This document shows, in pieces, positions 14,758-22,505 of a stretch of DNA of 22,847 nucleotides (position 1 is the stretch's first letter; each line of letters starts with the position of its first letter). The translations under genes and the position numbers were made by a program. The stretch is from contig CAAGGB010000184.1 of assembly GCA_900769285.1 (NCBI GenBank), positions 1 to 22,847 of the forward strand, in the 5' to 3' direction. The notes under the pieces were generated by a model. It saw only the letters and a list, made by a program, of their open reading frames with translations, was not told where the DNA came from and did no database searches. Origin of the DNA: Victivallales bacterium (lineage in GTDB: Bacteria; Verrucomicrobiota; Lentisphaeria; Oligosphaerales; Oligosphaeraceae).

Positions 14758-14786
14758 AATATAGCCTCTCGGAGGCGATTCGTCAA
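14758..14786 (-). promoter_or_regulatory. Promoter of secG
   Basis: On the minus strand TTGACG (14786-14781), a 17-bp spacer and TATATT (14763-14758) form a near-consensus promoter. The spacer contains a small inverted repeat, GCCTC-N3-GAGGC (14764-14776), that could be an operator. Confidence 0.72.
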
Positions 14787-14838
14787 GTGGCGGTGGCGGC
14801 GGAACGCGGATGATTGCGGACGCAAGGAGGAGGCGTTC

Positions 14839-16128
14839 TCAGAAGATCCAGTTGGCGATGAGGTCGTGTATGGGGCGGGGAGCCTTGACGTGGAGCCGGA
14901 CGCCGGCGTCGCCGTAGTCCTCGTCGAGGATGGAGCAGCCCTCGCGGACGGCGCGGAGGACGTCCTGTCGGCTGTGTGGGATGAGGAGGGTGGCCTCCTC
15001 GGCGTCGGCGGAGACGAGTTCGTCGAGGTGTCGGACGAGGGTGTCGAGGCCGTCGCGCTGGCGTGCGGAGACGAGGAGTGCGTCGGGGTAGCGGAGGAGG
15101 AGCCTGCGTCTGGCGATAGGGTCATCGAGGAGATCGGCCTTGTTGAGGACGAGGAGGGTGGGCTTGCGTCCGGCGCCGATTTGGGCGAGGGTGTCGGAGG
15201 TGGTCCTGTGGTGCTCGTCGAGGGCGGGCGCGGAGGCGTCGGCGACCTCGATGACGTAGTCGGCGAGGGCGGTCTCCTCGAGGGTGGACTTGAAGGCCTC
15301 GATGAGGGGGGTTGGGAGCTTGCGGATGAAGCCGACGGTGTCGGCGAGGAGGATGTCCTGTCCGCCGGGGAGGGTGAGGCGTCGGACGGTGGGGTCGAGC
15401 GTGGCGAAGAGCTTGTCCTCGGCGAGGACCTGCGAGCCGGTGAGGGCGTTGAGGAGCGAGGACTTGCCGGCGTTGGTGTAGCCGACGATGGCGGCGACGG
15501 GGACGGGCTTGCGGAGTCGTCGGGCGCGCTGGACGGAGCGTCGGCGGGTGACGTCCTCGAGTTGTGCGCGGAGTTTGGCGATTTGCATCCGTACGAGCCG
15601 CGAGTCGAGTTCGAGCTGCTGTTCGCCCTCGCCCTTGGCGCCGTGTGCGCCGCCGCCGCCGAAGCCGCCCTGTCGGCTGAAGTGCGCCCATTTGCGCTTG
15701 AGTCGGGGCAGCGAGTAGTTGGCCTGCGCCAGTTGGATTTGCAGCCGCGCCTCGTTGGTGCGGGCATGGACGGCGAAGATGCTGAGGATGACCTCCTGGC
15801 GGTCGATGACGGCGAGTCCGGAGAGCGTCTCCCAGTTGCGCTGCTGGGAAGGCGTGAGGAAGTCGTCGAAGATGATGACGTCGGCGCCGGCCTCCTCGGC
15901 GAGGCGCGCGAGGTCCTTGGCCTTTCCTTCGCCGAGGAGAAGCTTGGGCATGGGCTCGCGGATGCGCACGAGCTGTCGTCCGACCAGCTCCAGGCCGAGC
16001 GTGTCGGTGAGTTCGGCGAGCTCGTCGAGCATTTCGGCGGCGAGTTCGGGTGTGGTGTCGAGGCCGTGGGTTCCGATGAGGAACGCCTTCTTGCCGGGCT
16101 CGGCCGTCTCTTCGGGCAGATGGGGCAT
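14839..16128 (-). CDS. hflX: GTPase HflX
   Basis: This 429-aa ribosome-associated GTPase splits or rescues stalled 70S ribosomes during stress in characterised bacteria. The N-terminal HflX domain (about 15-130) includes LLLGEGKAKDLARL and DRQEVILSIFAVHARTNEA. A linker with a glycine-rich turn, FSRQGGFGGGGA (150-161), is typical. The G domain follows: P-loop GYTNAGKS (216-223), switch-II DTVGF (263-267) and NKAD (329-332). A C-terminal domain ends HDLIANWIF. Full length. The ATG at 16128 has no strong Shine-Dalgarno. It stands between a hairpin upstream and the secG promoter downstream; hfq and miaA, its neighbours in proteobacteria, are absent. Confidence 0.96.
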   Translation of the reverse strand: MPHLPEETAEPGKKAFLIGTHGLDTTPELAAEMLDELAELTDTLGLELVGRQLVRIREPMPKLLLGEGKAKDLARLAEEAGADVIIFDDFLTPSQQRNWETLSGLAVIDRQEVILSIFAVHARTNEARLQIQLAQANYSLPRLKRKWAHFSRQGGFGGGGAHGAKGEGEQQLELDSRLVRMQIAKLRAQLEDVTRRRSVQRARRLRKPVPVAAIVGYTNAGKSSLLNALTGSQVLAEDKLFATLDPTVRRLTLPGGQDILLADTVGFIRKLPTPLIEAFKSTLEETALADYVIEVADASAPALDEHHRTTSDTLAQIGAGRKPTLLVLNKADLLDDPIARRRLLLRYPDALLVSARQRDGLDTLVRHLDELVSADAEEATLLIPHSRQDVLRAVREGCSILDEDYGDAGVRLHVKAPRPIHDLIANWIF

Positions 16129-16152
16129 GGTCGCTGCTGGCGGGGGGATGGG

Positions 16153-16196
16153 CGGCGCCGCGCCGTCCGGACAGGAGGCCGGAGGGCGCGGCGCCG
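16153..16196 (-). terminator. Long GC hairpin after the GH5 gene
   Basis: CGGCGCCGCGCC (16153-16164) and GGCGCGGCGCCG (16185-16196) form a perfect 12-bp stem, with an inner TCCGG/CCGGA pair in the loop. It lies about 20 nt beyond the GH5 stop. No T run follows, so it may protect the 3' end or pause polymerase rather than terminate alone. Confidence 0.6.
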
Positions 16197-16217
16197 TGGG
16201 GGGATGGCTTTTAGGTT

Positions 16218-17762
16218 CTATTTGGCGTTGTTGGCGAAGCCCTTGAGGAGGGCCTTCTTGCGGAGGGTGTCATGCTTGACGGGCTTGTTGTCGTTGGGGT
16301 CCTCGCTGTGCTCGACGGACCAGCCGTTCCATTCGCGGAACGCATGGTAGGACCAGTCCCAGCCATACTCCTCGAAGATGTCGATGGCGTCGCGCAGGAA
16401 GATTTCCGCGCCCTTGGCCCAGCGGATGGCGGAGAATTCGCCGACGTAGATGCGCGCGCCGTGCTTGAGCTGGAACTCGCGGGCGGCCTTGACGTAGTTG
16501 CGGATGCCCTCCTTGGTGAAGCCCTTGGCGGGGTTGGGGTAGTAGAGGTCGCCGCCCTTCGGGTTGCTGCCGACGCCCTGATGGGTGAAGGCGCCGGGGA
16601 AGTACATGTGCGCCTGGTAGATGACGTCCTTCATGGGGATGGGGCTGAGGACGTCGAACGAGGAGGCCGCGTCCCAGTCCTTCGCCTCGATGATGATGGG
16701 CGTGTCGGGGTCGATGGCGCGGACGACCTGGGCGGCGCGGTACTGGAGTGTGAGGTAGTCGCAGGCGACGATATCGAAGGGCTGGCAGGGCTCGTTGATG
16801 AGGTCGTAGCCGAAGAGGGCGGGATGGCCCTTGACGGCGGTGGCCAGGATGCGCCAGGCGTCGAGGAAGGTCTCGGCGAAGCGCGGCTGCTCGAACATGT
16901 TCATGTGGCCGCCGTCGCGGCGTCCGCCGGGGGCGACATGGAGGTCGAGGACGACCTTGATGCCGAGCTCATGGGCCTTGTCGAGGACCTGGAGCGTGCC
17001 GGGGACTTTGCCGCGGACCCAGTTGAGGTACTCGTCGCGGTCCTGGTTGTCGTTGCGTGCGTGCCAGTTGCGGATGAGCTGCCAGCGGTAGAGGTTGGCG
17101 CCCCACTGCTTCAGGTCAGGCAGGTGGCTGGTGATGACGTCGGGCGAGAAGTCGCCGGTCGACATGACGCCGCGGCGGACGGGCTCCTTCAGCACGCGGT
17201 CCGTGTACTCGCAGCGGTAGTCGGGCGGCGTGAGCCGCGGGAAGACCTTGGCCGGGTCGATGAGCTCGACGGCGAGGTTGCGGAAGCGGATGGTGCCCGT
17301 GCTGTCCTGAAGGCCCAGCTCAATCGTGCCCGGCAGCGCGTCCTCGGGGACGTTGAACCCCACCGACACGCGCTTCCAGCCGGACGTGCCGTGCTCGCCC
17401 GACGGATGCTTCCAGTGACGCTGGCCGCCCTTCGTCGCAAACACCATCATGAACTTCGTGCCGTTCCAGGACTGGCGCGGCTTCGACACGTTCTCGTAGG
17501 ACATCTCGCCGTCCATCCGCAGCGTCTTGCCCGCGTACTTGCTGAAGTCGAACGGCAGGACGGCGCGACCGTCGTCGCCGGGAATCACCTTGTCCAGCCG
17601 GATGACGAGGCAGTTGCCGCCGTCGTGCGACTCAACCTTCGCGAAGTCCGGCAGCTTCCAGCCCTTCATCTCCTCAGGCGCAAACGACGTTTTCAGAATG
17701 GTCTGGGCGGACAGCGCCAGCCCGGCCGACAGCAAGAGCGTGGTGAGACGTAGTGACGACAT
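16218..17762 (-). CDS. Secreted glycoside hydrolase family 5 enzyme (cellulase-like)
   Basis: This 514-aa exported enzyme should hydrolyse a beta-linked glycan such as glucan or mannan. A signal peptide (MSSLRLTTLLLSAGLALSAQ) precedes a beta-sandwich, carbohydrate-binding-like domain (about 22-170). A TIM barrel (about 185-510) follows. Catalytic residues of GH5 are readable: E324 in GYDLINEP (318-325) as acid/base and E442 in IYVGEFSA (438-445) as nucleophile. Barrel signatures WGANLYRW, VVLDLHVAPGG and YQAHMYFPG support the family. TAGGAG 6 nt before the ATG at 17762 and a plausible promoter support the start. It is a single-gene unit. Its exact substrate cannot be read from motifs alone. 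Confidence 0.93.
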   Translation of the reverse strand: MSSLRLTTLLLSAGLALSAQTILKTSFAPEEMKGWKLPDFAKVESHDGGNCLVIRLDKVIPGDDGRAVLPFDFSKYAGKTLRMDGEMSYENVSKPRQSWNGTKFMMVFATKGGQRHWKHPSGEHGTSGWKRVSVGFNVPEDALPGTIELGLQDSTGTIRFRNLAVELIDPAKVFPRLTPPDYRCEYTDRVLKEPVRRGVMSTGDFSPDVITSHLPDLKQWGANLYRWQLIRNWHARNDNQDRDEYLNWVRGKVPGTLQVLDKAHELGIKVVLDLHVAPGGRRDGGHMNMFEQPRFAETFLDAWRILATAVKGHPALFGYDLINEPCQPFDIVACDYLTLQYRAAQVVRAIDPDTPIIIEAKDWDAASSFDVLSPIPMKDVIYQAHMYFPGAFTHQGVGSNPKGGDLYYPNPAKGFTKEGIRNYVKAAREFQLKHGARIYVGEFSAIRWAKGAEIFLRDAIDIFEEYGWDWSYHAFREWNGWSVEHSEDPNDNKPVKHDTLRKKALLKGFANNAK

Positions 17763-17827
17763 GGGATACTCCTAAATTGGAACCTGGGTGATGCCGGACG
17801 CCCTCCCGGACGCCCTGAACCTGTCTA

Positions 17828-17856
17828 AATTTAGCATGACAGCGCCCGCTTTGCAA
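17828..17856 (-). promoter_or_regulatory. Promoter of the GH5 gene
   Basis: On the minus strand TTGCAA (17856-17851), a 17-bp spacer and TAAATT (17833-17828) precede the GH5 start. Its -35 is only 24 bp from the -35 of the divergent cassette promoter. Confidence 0.55.
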
Positions 17857-17880
17857 CGGCGCAGTGCCGTCGCGACGACA

Positions 17881-17908
17881 TTGACAAGCCACGTGTCACG
17901 GATATATT
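17881..17908 (+). promoter_or_regulatory. Promoter of the four-gene cassette
   Basis: A perfect -35 TTGACA (17881-17886), a 16-bp spacer and a -10 TATATT (17903-17908) predict a start near 17915. That is about 58 nt before the first cassette ATG. The spacer contains CACGTG within GCCACGTGTCAC. Confidence 0.78.
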
Positions 17909-17972
17909 CTCCTGCCTGTCTGTCTATGTCGTTTTGGGTTGCAACGGAGCCAACTGGCCAAGGAGCTGGACT

Positions 17973-18425
17973 ATGGATTATGCGGAACGCCTGCTGGCCG
18001 CCATCAACTATCTACGGGTGGCGGAGCGCGGCACGCTATGGTTTGTGAAGGACAGTCTGCTGGAGGACGTCGTCGCCGGCTTCATCGCGAAACGCAAGGC
18101 GCATCCCTGCCTCTCGCTGCGGCGCCGCGCCTACCAGTCCCTCCAGGACACGGTTCCCATCATGCTCGGCAGCCACCGCAGCAGCGGCGTCGGCAGCTTC
18201 GAGGTCAAGGGCGTCATGGCGCCAGACAAGCACGGCAAGGGGGGCGCCACCTACTTCTCCGTCGTCCGGCCCGCACGGCTCTTCCTCGAAGGCCGCAGCC
18301 TCCATGTGGGGCGCTTCTGCGGCGACGACGCCGAAGTCCAGCCCAACCGCCTCAAATCGCGCCTCACCGACGACGAGCTGAACCGCCTGAACGAGTATCT
18401 GGGAGCTAGGGGGGTGCTGGCATGA
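17973..18425 (+). CDS. Cassette protein 1: small protein with a possible MazF/PemK-like fold
   Basis: This is a 150-aa cytoplasmic protein with no signal or membrane segment. The ATG at 17973 has AAGGAG 7 nt upstream; a TTG 13 codons earlier is less likely. I cannot assign a family with certainty. The order of motifs resembles MazF/PemK toxins: G20-TLWFV (opening strand), HPCLSL (44-49, where R-P-x-L-V-L is usual), DTVPIMLGSHRS (59-70, like v-P-i-t-s/t), GATYFSVVRP (91-100), and a final RLTDDELNRLNEYLG (130-144) like the closing helix. An N-terminal helix of about 18 residues precedes this. It is the first gene of the cassette and overlaps gene 2 by 4 nt (ATGA), so the two are translationally coupled. 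A toxin role is inference only. Confidence 0.72.
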   Translation: MDYAERLLAAINYLRVAERGTLWFVKDSLLEDVVAGFIAKRKAHPCLSLRRRAYQSLQDTVPIMLGSHRSSGVGSFEVKGVMAPDKHGKGGATYFSVVRPARLFLEGRSLHVGRFCGDDAEVQPNRLKSRLTDDELNRLNEYLGARGVLA

Positions 18426-19327
18426 CGACCTACAGTGAACAGGAACAGCGGGAACGGAACAACCAGGCGCTCAGAGCCTGGAAAGAGTGGAAGGATCAAT
18501 GCAGCGTCGACGCCTGCATCCCCGAGAACAGGCGCATTCTCACCGCCGAGGTGACCAGGGCCTTCAACCGGGAGCTTGTCAAGGCACTGAAAATGGCGAG
18601 AATCATCAGTCCAAGGGAGAACGAGGCAAGTTGGAGGAAGTCTGCCAATGAATGTGTCACGGAATTCGATTGCGCCATCATCGAGGCCGACACGGAGCGG
18701 CTGAATCGGCAGACGGGTGCGCCGCGCAAGCGCAAGAAGTGGAAGAATGTCGTCTGGCGGAAGATGAATACGAGCCAGGATGCGCCCCTCAAGGTGCTGC
18801 GCGGCAACCTGACGGGCCCCGCCAGCTTCATGCGCGACGTCGTGCGCGAGTATGTGCAGCGAGACTACCAGATATGGAACAAACGATGTGCCATGTCGCT
18901 GAACGAACCCCTGGGGGGCGCGGAAGAGGCGGAGGGCGCGACGCTGGAGGATCGGATCCTGGACACCTCAAGCGCGTTCGACCTGTATCTGGAGCCGAGC
19001 CCGCGAACCGGCGAGGAGCAGCGTCAGCTTAAGGCCTCGCTGGATGCGTCCTTCACGCTGCCTGACATGGTGCTGGTATTGGCCAAGGCCTGTCGGGTCG
19101 CCGTGACGGATTACAAGCTGCTGGCCCTGCTGGGGCTGGGGCCGTCGGCGGCCTACGATCGGCAGGGGCAGGCGCTGACCAGGCTGGGAACCTGGTTCAG
19201 TGACTGGGCGGAGCATTATCAGGACAAACAAACGTCAGCCGTAGTCCTGCAGCACTTTTTTTCTCGCCTGTCGGCGGAAAACGTCCCGGAGGCGCTCTTA
19301 TCTCGGCTGAACCCAGAGAAAGGGTGA
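18422..19327 (+). CDS. Cassette protein 2: helical, sigma-factor-like protein
   Basis: This 301-aa, mostly helical, charged protein begins at the ATG overlapping the stop of gene 1. No family is recognised with confidence. The centre contains a basic patch, PRKRKKWKNVVWRK (101-114). Next come RGNLTGPASFMRDVVREYVQ (127-146) and SLNEPLGGAEEAEGATLEDR (159-178), which echoes the S-L-d-e-P-l-g-e-d-g-x-x-L-e-D segment of sigma-70 proteins. A helix-turn-helix-like stretch, YKLLALLGLGPSAAYDRQGQ (231-250), sits where sigma region 4 would be. This suggests a divergent, ECF-like transcription factor or a DNA/RNA-binding partner. A clear region 2 is not seen. A 100-nt gap separates it from gene 3. Confidence 0.7.
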   Translation: MTTYSEQEQRERNNQALRAWKEWKDQCSVDACIPENRRILTAEVTRAFNRELVKALKMARIISPRENEASWRKSANECVTEFDCAIIEADTERLNRQTGAPRKRKKWKNVVWRKMNTSQDAPLKVLRGNLTGPASFMRDVVREYVQRDYQIWNKRCAMSLNEPLGGAEEAEGATLEDRILDTSSAFDLYLEPSPRTGEEQRQLKASLDASFTLPDMVLVLAKACRVAVTDYKLLALLGLGPSAAYDRQGQALTRLGTWFSDWAEHYQDKQTSAVVLQHFFSRLSAENVPEALLSRLNPEKG

Positions 19328-19427
19328 GCGCACGACAGGCCCTCGGTCAGCCGCCGGCCTTGTCGAGCGCCCGTCGCGCACAAACGAATTTCCGCCTATC
19401 CGAGACCGTTTTTGGGAGAAAGCCATC

Positions 19428-20447
19428 ATGACGAAGTTAGAGGAAGAACGCAAGGATTTGACGCGTCGCTTTATGCAGTCGTATCTGCTGGACTGCAGGA
19501 TGCGCGAGGCGTCTGCTGATGATGATACCGAGGACACCGTTTCCTGGTCGACCACCGTGTCGCCGACGCCGAGCGATCCCTTCGACGAGGAGCTGGCGCA
19601 GGGCCAGATACGCGTGCTGAGCCAACTGGACGCCATCGTCTATGTGGTGCTGCTGCGCCGCTGGACCGACTCCTCCTTTTTAATTATGCCCTTTTCCAAA
19701 TACAGCTTCCCCGCCACGGACGAGGAGTATCTGACCCGTCAGGACGGCGGCATGTATCTGCGCGTCCTCCAGGGCTGGAATGCCCGCACGCTGCAGGATG
19801 AGACGCTCCGGCAAAGCTGGGTCGCCGGTGAGCTGAACCAGGAGGACCTCACCGCCGCCATGGCGCTCTGGAACTATGTCCTCGGTGACGCCGACCTCCC
19901 CGACAACCAGCTCGTCCGCACCGGCGTCCCCATCTACCGCGCCGATGACCCGCGCCTCGCCTATAAGCAGGAGACGATGCAGCTTTTCCAGGAGTTGGAT
20001 GAGAGGGACATGGCGATTGCCACGCAGCCAGAGGAGGAAGAGGCACCGTCACCCCTGCTGTTCTGGAACGCCGCTGCGGAGCGGCTGCTGTCGCAGCGCC
20101 CTGACCTGACGCTGAATCCGGGCTGGCGGCCGGCTCAGAGGACAGCGCTGGCGGCCGCCGACGAGGAGTCCGACCTTTCCGTCACGCTGGCCGTCGAGGA
20201 TCAGCCCGTCCTCGTCGTCATCGACTACTCGCAGGCATCCCGGGAGCTGTGTCTGAACGTCCTGGACGAGGAGTCCGGCGACATCAGCTCCGCCCTGGAC
20301 GGCTGCGAGGTGCTCGATACCCTTGCCGGCAACAGCCTGGGCGTCATTCGGGAGGGCCGCCTGATGGTCACGGGCCGGACGTTCGACGCGCTCGCCATTC
20401 GTATCGTCCGCCCCGATGGCTCCGTGGCGGTGCTCGCCTTCCGCTAG
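19428..20447 (+). CDS. Cassette protein 3: acidic two-part protein of unknown function
   Basis: This is a 339-aa acidic cytoplasmic protein. GGGAG (19414-19418) lies 9 nt before the ATG. Residues 1-55 are a charged, probably helical or disordered lead. Residues 56-190 form one domain: GQIRVLSQLDAIVYVVLLRR (59-78), FLIMPFSKYSFPATDEEYL (84-102), LRVLQGWNARTLQ (111-123), and helices with GELNQEDLTAAMALWNYVL. After an acidic linker (QPEEEEAPSP, 200-209), residues ~245-339 look like a beta-rich module (LSVTLAVEDQPVLVVIDYS, then RLMVTGRTFDALAIRIV). The first domain shares the G-x-[IL]...[MV]-P-[IF] rhythm of protein 1, which may mean a related small barrel. No catalytic motif is evident. It is 15 nt from gene 4, so co-translation is likely. 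Confidence 0.75.
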   Translation: MTKLEEERKDLTRRFMQSYLLDCRMREASADDDTEDTVSWSTTVSPTPSDPFDEELAQGQIRVLSQLDAIVYVVLLRRWTDSSFLIMPFSKYSFPATDEEYLTRQDGGMYLRVLQGWNARTLQDETLRQSWVAGELNQEDLTAAMALWNYVLGDADLPDNQLVRTGVPIYRADDPRLAYKQETMQLFQELDERDMAIATQPEEEEAPSPLLFWNAAAERLLSQRPDLTLNPGWRPAQRTALAAADEESDLSVTLAVEDQPVLVVIDYSQASRELCLNVLDEESGDISSALDGCEVLDTLAGNSLGVIREGRLMVTGRTFDALAIRIVRPDGSVAVLAFR

Positions 20448-20462
20448 GAGGGCCGTTGACGG

Positions 20463-22427
20463 ATGACGAATGTCTCCTTTTTTAAACTGAAGCAGTGTCT
20501 GAACCAGAAGGCAAACCTGTTCGTCTTTCTCGACGAGACGCTGCTGGGAACTCTGAACCGCGTGGTGGGCGCCGCCAAGGCGCATCTGGTGGCGGAGCTG
20601 TTCGCGCGGGTGTTTCTCTCCGGCGACCGCGGGGGCGAGCTCGCCCAGGCCATCGAACGCCTGTTGCCGGGTTCCAACGCCTTGGAGCAGTTCGTGGACC
20701 CTCTCGTGGGCCCACGCTATGACACGTCGGTGCTGGACGCGCCCCAGCTTTGGCCGGGCGACGAGGCGTTCTCCCAGCAATGCCAGGCGGCCGTGCGCGA
20801 ACGCTTCCGGCTTCTGCTGCGCACTGAGGGGCTGATACCCCTGAAGGCGACCGACGGCAGCAGCAGGGTGCGGCTGCTGCCCTTCCATTTCGACGAGGAG
20901 GGCGAGGCCGGCGTGTTCGACCTGAAGGGCCGTCGCCATGAGGAATGGTCGGGCTATGCGGCGCGGCTGGGCCTCGCCGCCCACGTGACGCTCCACTGCG
21001 AGTTCGACGAGGCGCTGCCCCTGATAGGCAGCAGCCTGATGCTGCCCCTCCAGATGGCCTGGTGGCGACATGAAGGCGACCTGCCTCACTACGATGTGTT
21101 CCGCGTCCTCGCGACGGGACGCTTCGACGAGCAACTGCGGCTGGCCGCCGTGGAGGCCTCCGAGAAGGCGACGCTCGTCCAGAGTTGGGAGCGCGGTCTG
21201 TTCCTCTATCCGGAGAGCTCCCGCGAGGCCGTTCGGAACCACCATGGGGTTCGCCTGGTCTGCGGAAAGCCGCGCGAGCAGTTGCTGCCGCAGCTCCGCA
21301 GGCAGACGGAGCGTTTCGCGACGCTGGACACGGCGTATGTGCTGAGCCGTCTGGCGGACGTTGACGCCGAGGTGTGCACGGGCAATGTCACGAACTGGCG
21401 TCATGTCACCGAACGCCTGGAGCCGGCGCTGAAGGCGCTGGACCGCCACCGCCATCCGGAGGCCCGGCTGACCTATGCCATGCTGCTGAGCCAGGCCTAT
21501 TGTCACCTCGGCGACACCACAAGCTCGCAGAAGTGGAACCAGCGCGCCCAGCGCCTCGCGAAGGAGCATGGAGATGTCTATCAGCGGCAGTTGCTGCGGC
21601 TGCACATCGACGAGCTCGTCCAACTGCAGGATGAGGAGCGCTTCGCCGAGGTCATGGCGCGGCAGGATGCGCTGTTCCGTGAGCTGGAGGCGTTCGGGGA
21701 CGAGGATTTGCTGATGCGCTTCCACGGCACCATGGGCCAGGAACACGCCTACGGGACGCTCCGGGGACTCCCAGGCTGCTCCCAGGAGGAGGCGTTCCGC
21801 CATTTCAGGCGGGCACTGGACTGCGCCTACCACCTGAATCGCCCCGAGGACATCCTCCAGGACACCAACTACCTGCACCTCTATCACGCCCTCTTCCAGC
21901 CCGGCTCGGACGAGGAGCAGGAGGCGCTGGAGGACGCGCTGAACCGCATCGACCAGGAGGCGGCGGACGATGCCGAGCTGCGTCACCGCAACCTGCCGTT
22001 TGTCCGTCGCGCCCAGGCCTTCGCCTGGTACCGCTGCCTCCTCCAGGGCCGTCGGCATCCCGGCGTCTACCAGCATCTCGCCCTCATGGAACGCATGGTC
22101 TCCATGAAGGAGACGCCTGACTGGATACACTGCTGCATCGGCAAGTGCGTCGGCGCCTGCAAGGCGGCCGACGGACAGCCCGACGAGGCCCGCCGCTGGT
22201 TCGAGGCCGCCATCCGCGCCATTCCCGACGGCGACAGCGACCAGGTCAAGGGGCTCATCCGCGCGACCGCCTGCATCCAGGCCTGGCGCTCCCTCGGTGA
22301 CGATGCCTTCCGCCAGCAGGCCCTCCAGTTGCTCGATAACCTCACGAAATTCCCCTCCGCCCTCCCGTTCCGCGACTATCTCCAGGGAAAGAGCCCAGAC
22401 TTCCCCGGGCTGCATTACTGGTACTGA
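20463..22427 (+). CDS. Cassette protein 4: Lon-like (S16) peptidase domain fused to TPR-like repeats
   Basis: This is a 654-aa cytoplasmic protein. AGGAGGG (20446-20452) precedes the ATG by 10 nt. Residues ~160-275 align by eye with the Lon proteolytic domain. HVTLHCEFDEALPLIGSS (174-191) matches the strand leading to the catalytic serine. S191 is the candidate nucleophile, LATG (216-219) matches the Lon T-G turn, and K235 in AVEASEKATL is the candidate dyad lysine. The S-K distance is 44 residues (43 in E. coli Lon), and ERGLFLYP (243-250) keeps the G...P register after the lysine. The G-P-S-A-G context is reduced to G-S-S-L-M. No AAA+ ATPase is present. Residues ~310-640 are helical TPR-like pairs (A-Y-x-H-L-G at 345-350; QPDEARRWFEAAI at 572-584). 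It is probably a regulated peptidase or peptidase-derived sensor; function inferred. Confidence 0.8.
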   Translation: MTNVSFFKLKQCLNQKANLFVFLDETLLGTLNRVVGAAKAHLVAELFARVFLSGDRGGELAQAIERLLPGSNALEQFVDPLVGPRYDTSVLDAPQLWPGDEAFSQQCQAAVRERFRLLLRTEGLIPLKATDGSSRVRLLPFHFDEEGEAGVFDLKGRRHEEWSGYAARLGLAAHVTLHCEFDEALPLIGSSLMLPLQMAWWRHEGDLPHYDVFRVLATGRFDEQLRLAAVEASEKATLVQSWERGLFLYPESSREAVRNHHGVRLVCGKPREQLLPQLRRQTERFATLDTAYVLSRLADVDAEVCTGNVTNWRHVTERLEPALKALDRHRHPEARLTYAMLLSQAYCHLGDTTSSQKWNQRAQRLAKEHGDVYQRQLLRLHIDELVQLQDEERFAEVMARQDALFRELEAFGDEDLLMRFHGTMGQEHAYGTLRGLPGCSQEEAFRHFRRALDCAYHLNRPEDILQDTNYLHLYHALFQPGSDEEQEALEDALNRIDQEAADDAELRHRNLPFVRRAQAFAWYRCLLQGRRHPGVYQHLALMERMVSMKETPDWIHCCIGKCVGACKAADGQPDEARRWFEAAIRAIPDGDSDQVKGLIRATACIQAWRSLGDDAFRQQALQLLDNLTKFPSALPFRDYLQGKSPDFPGLHYWY

Positions 22428-22475
22428 CCAAGCGTCCACCCAATCCCCCATTCAGGTCGCTCGCCTCCCTCCCCC

Positions 22476-22503
22476 TTGACAGTATCCCGAGCCTGGCTAT
22501 GTT
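22476..22503 (+). promoter_or_regulatory. Promoter-like element downstream of the cassette
   Basis: A perfect TTGACA (22476-22481) and TATGTT (22498-22503) are 16 bp apart, the same spacing as the cassette promoter. No ORF follows within the window, so it would drive a non-coding RNA or a long leader, or it is fortuitous. Its predicted start falls inside the hairpin at 22506-22530. Confidence 0.42.
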
Positions 22504-22505
22504 AT

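Noticed and set aside
14166..15767. SecG as part of a 533-aa protein
   Set aside because: The upstream 360 residues are an out-of-frame reading of hflX, rich in Ser/Pro/Thr/Arg. The promoter, ribosome site and the SecG N-terminus all place the start at 14660.
20049..22451. An 800-codon open frame on the minus strand opposite the last cassette gene
   Set aside because: It is longer than the plus-strand gene, but its translation has no recognisable motifs. The plus frame has a Lon-like motif set, TPR-like repeats and a good ribosome site. GC-rich DNA commonly leaves the antisense frame open.
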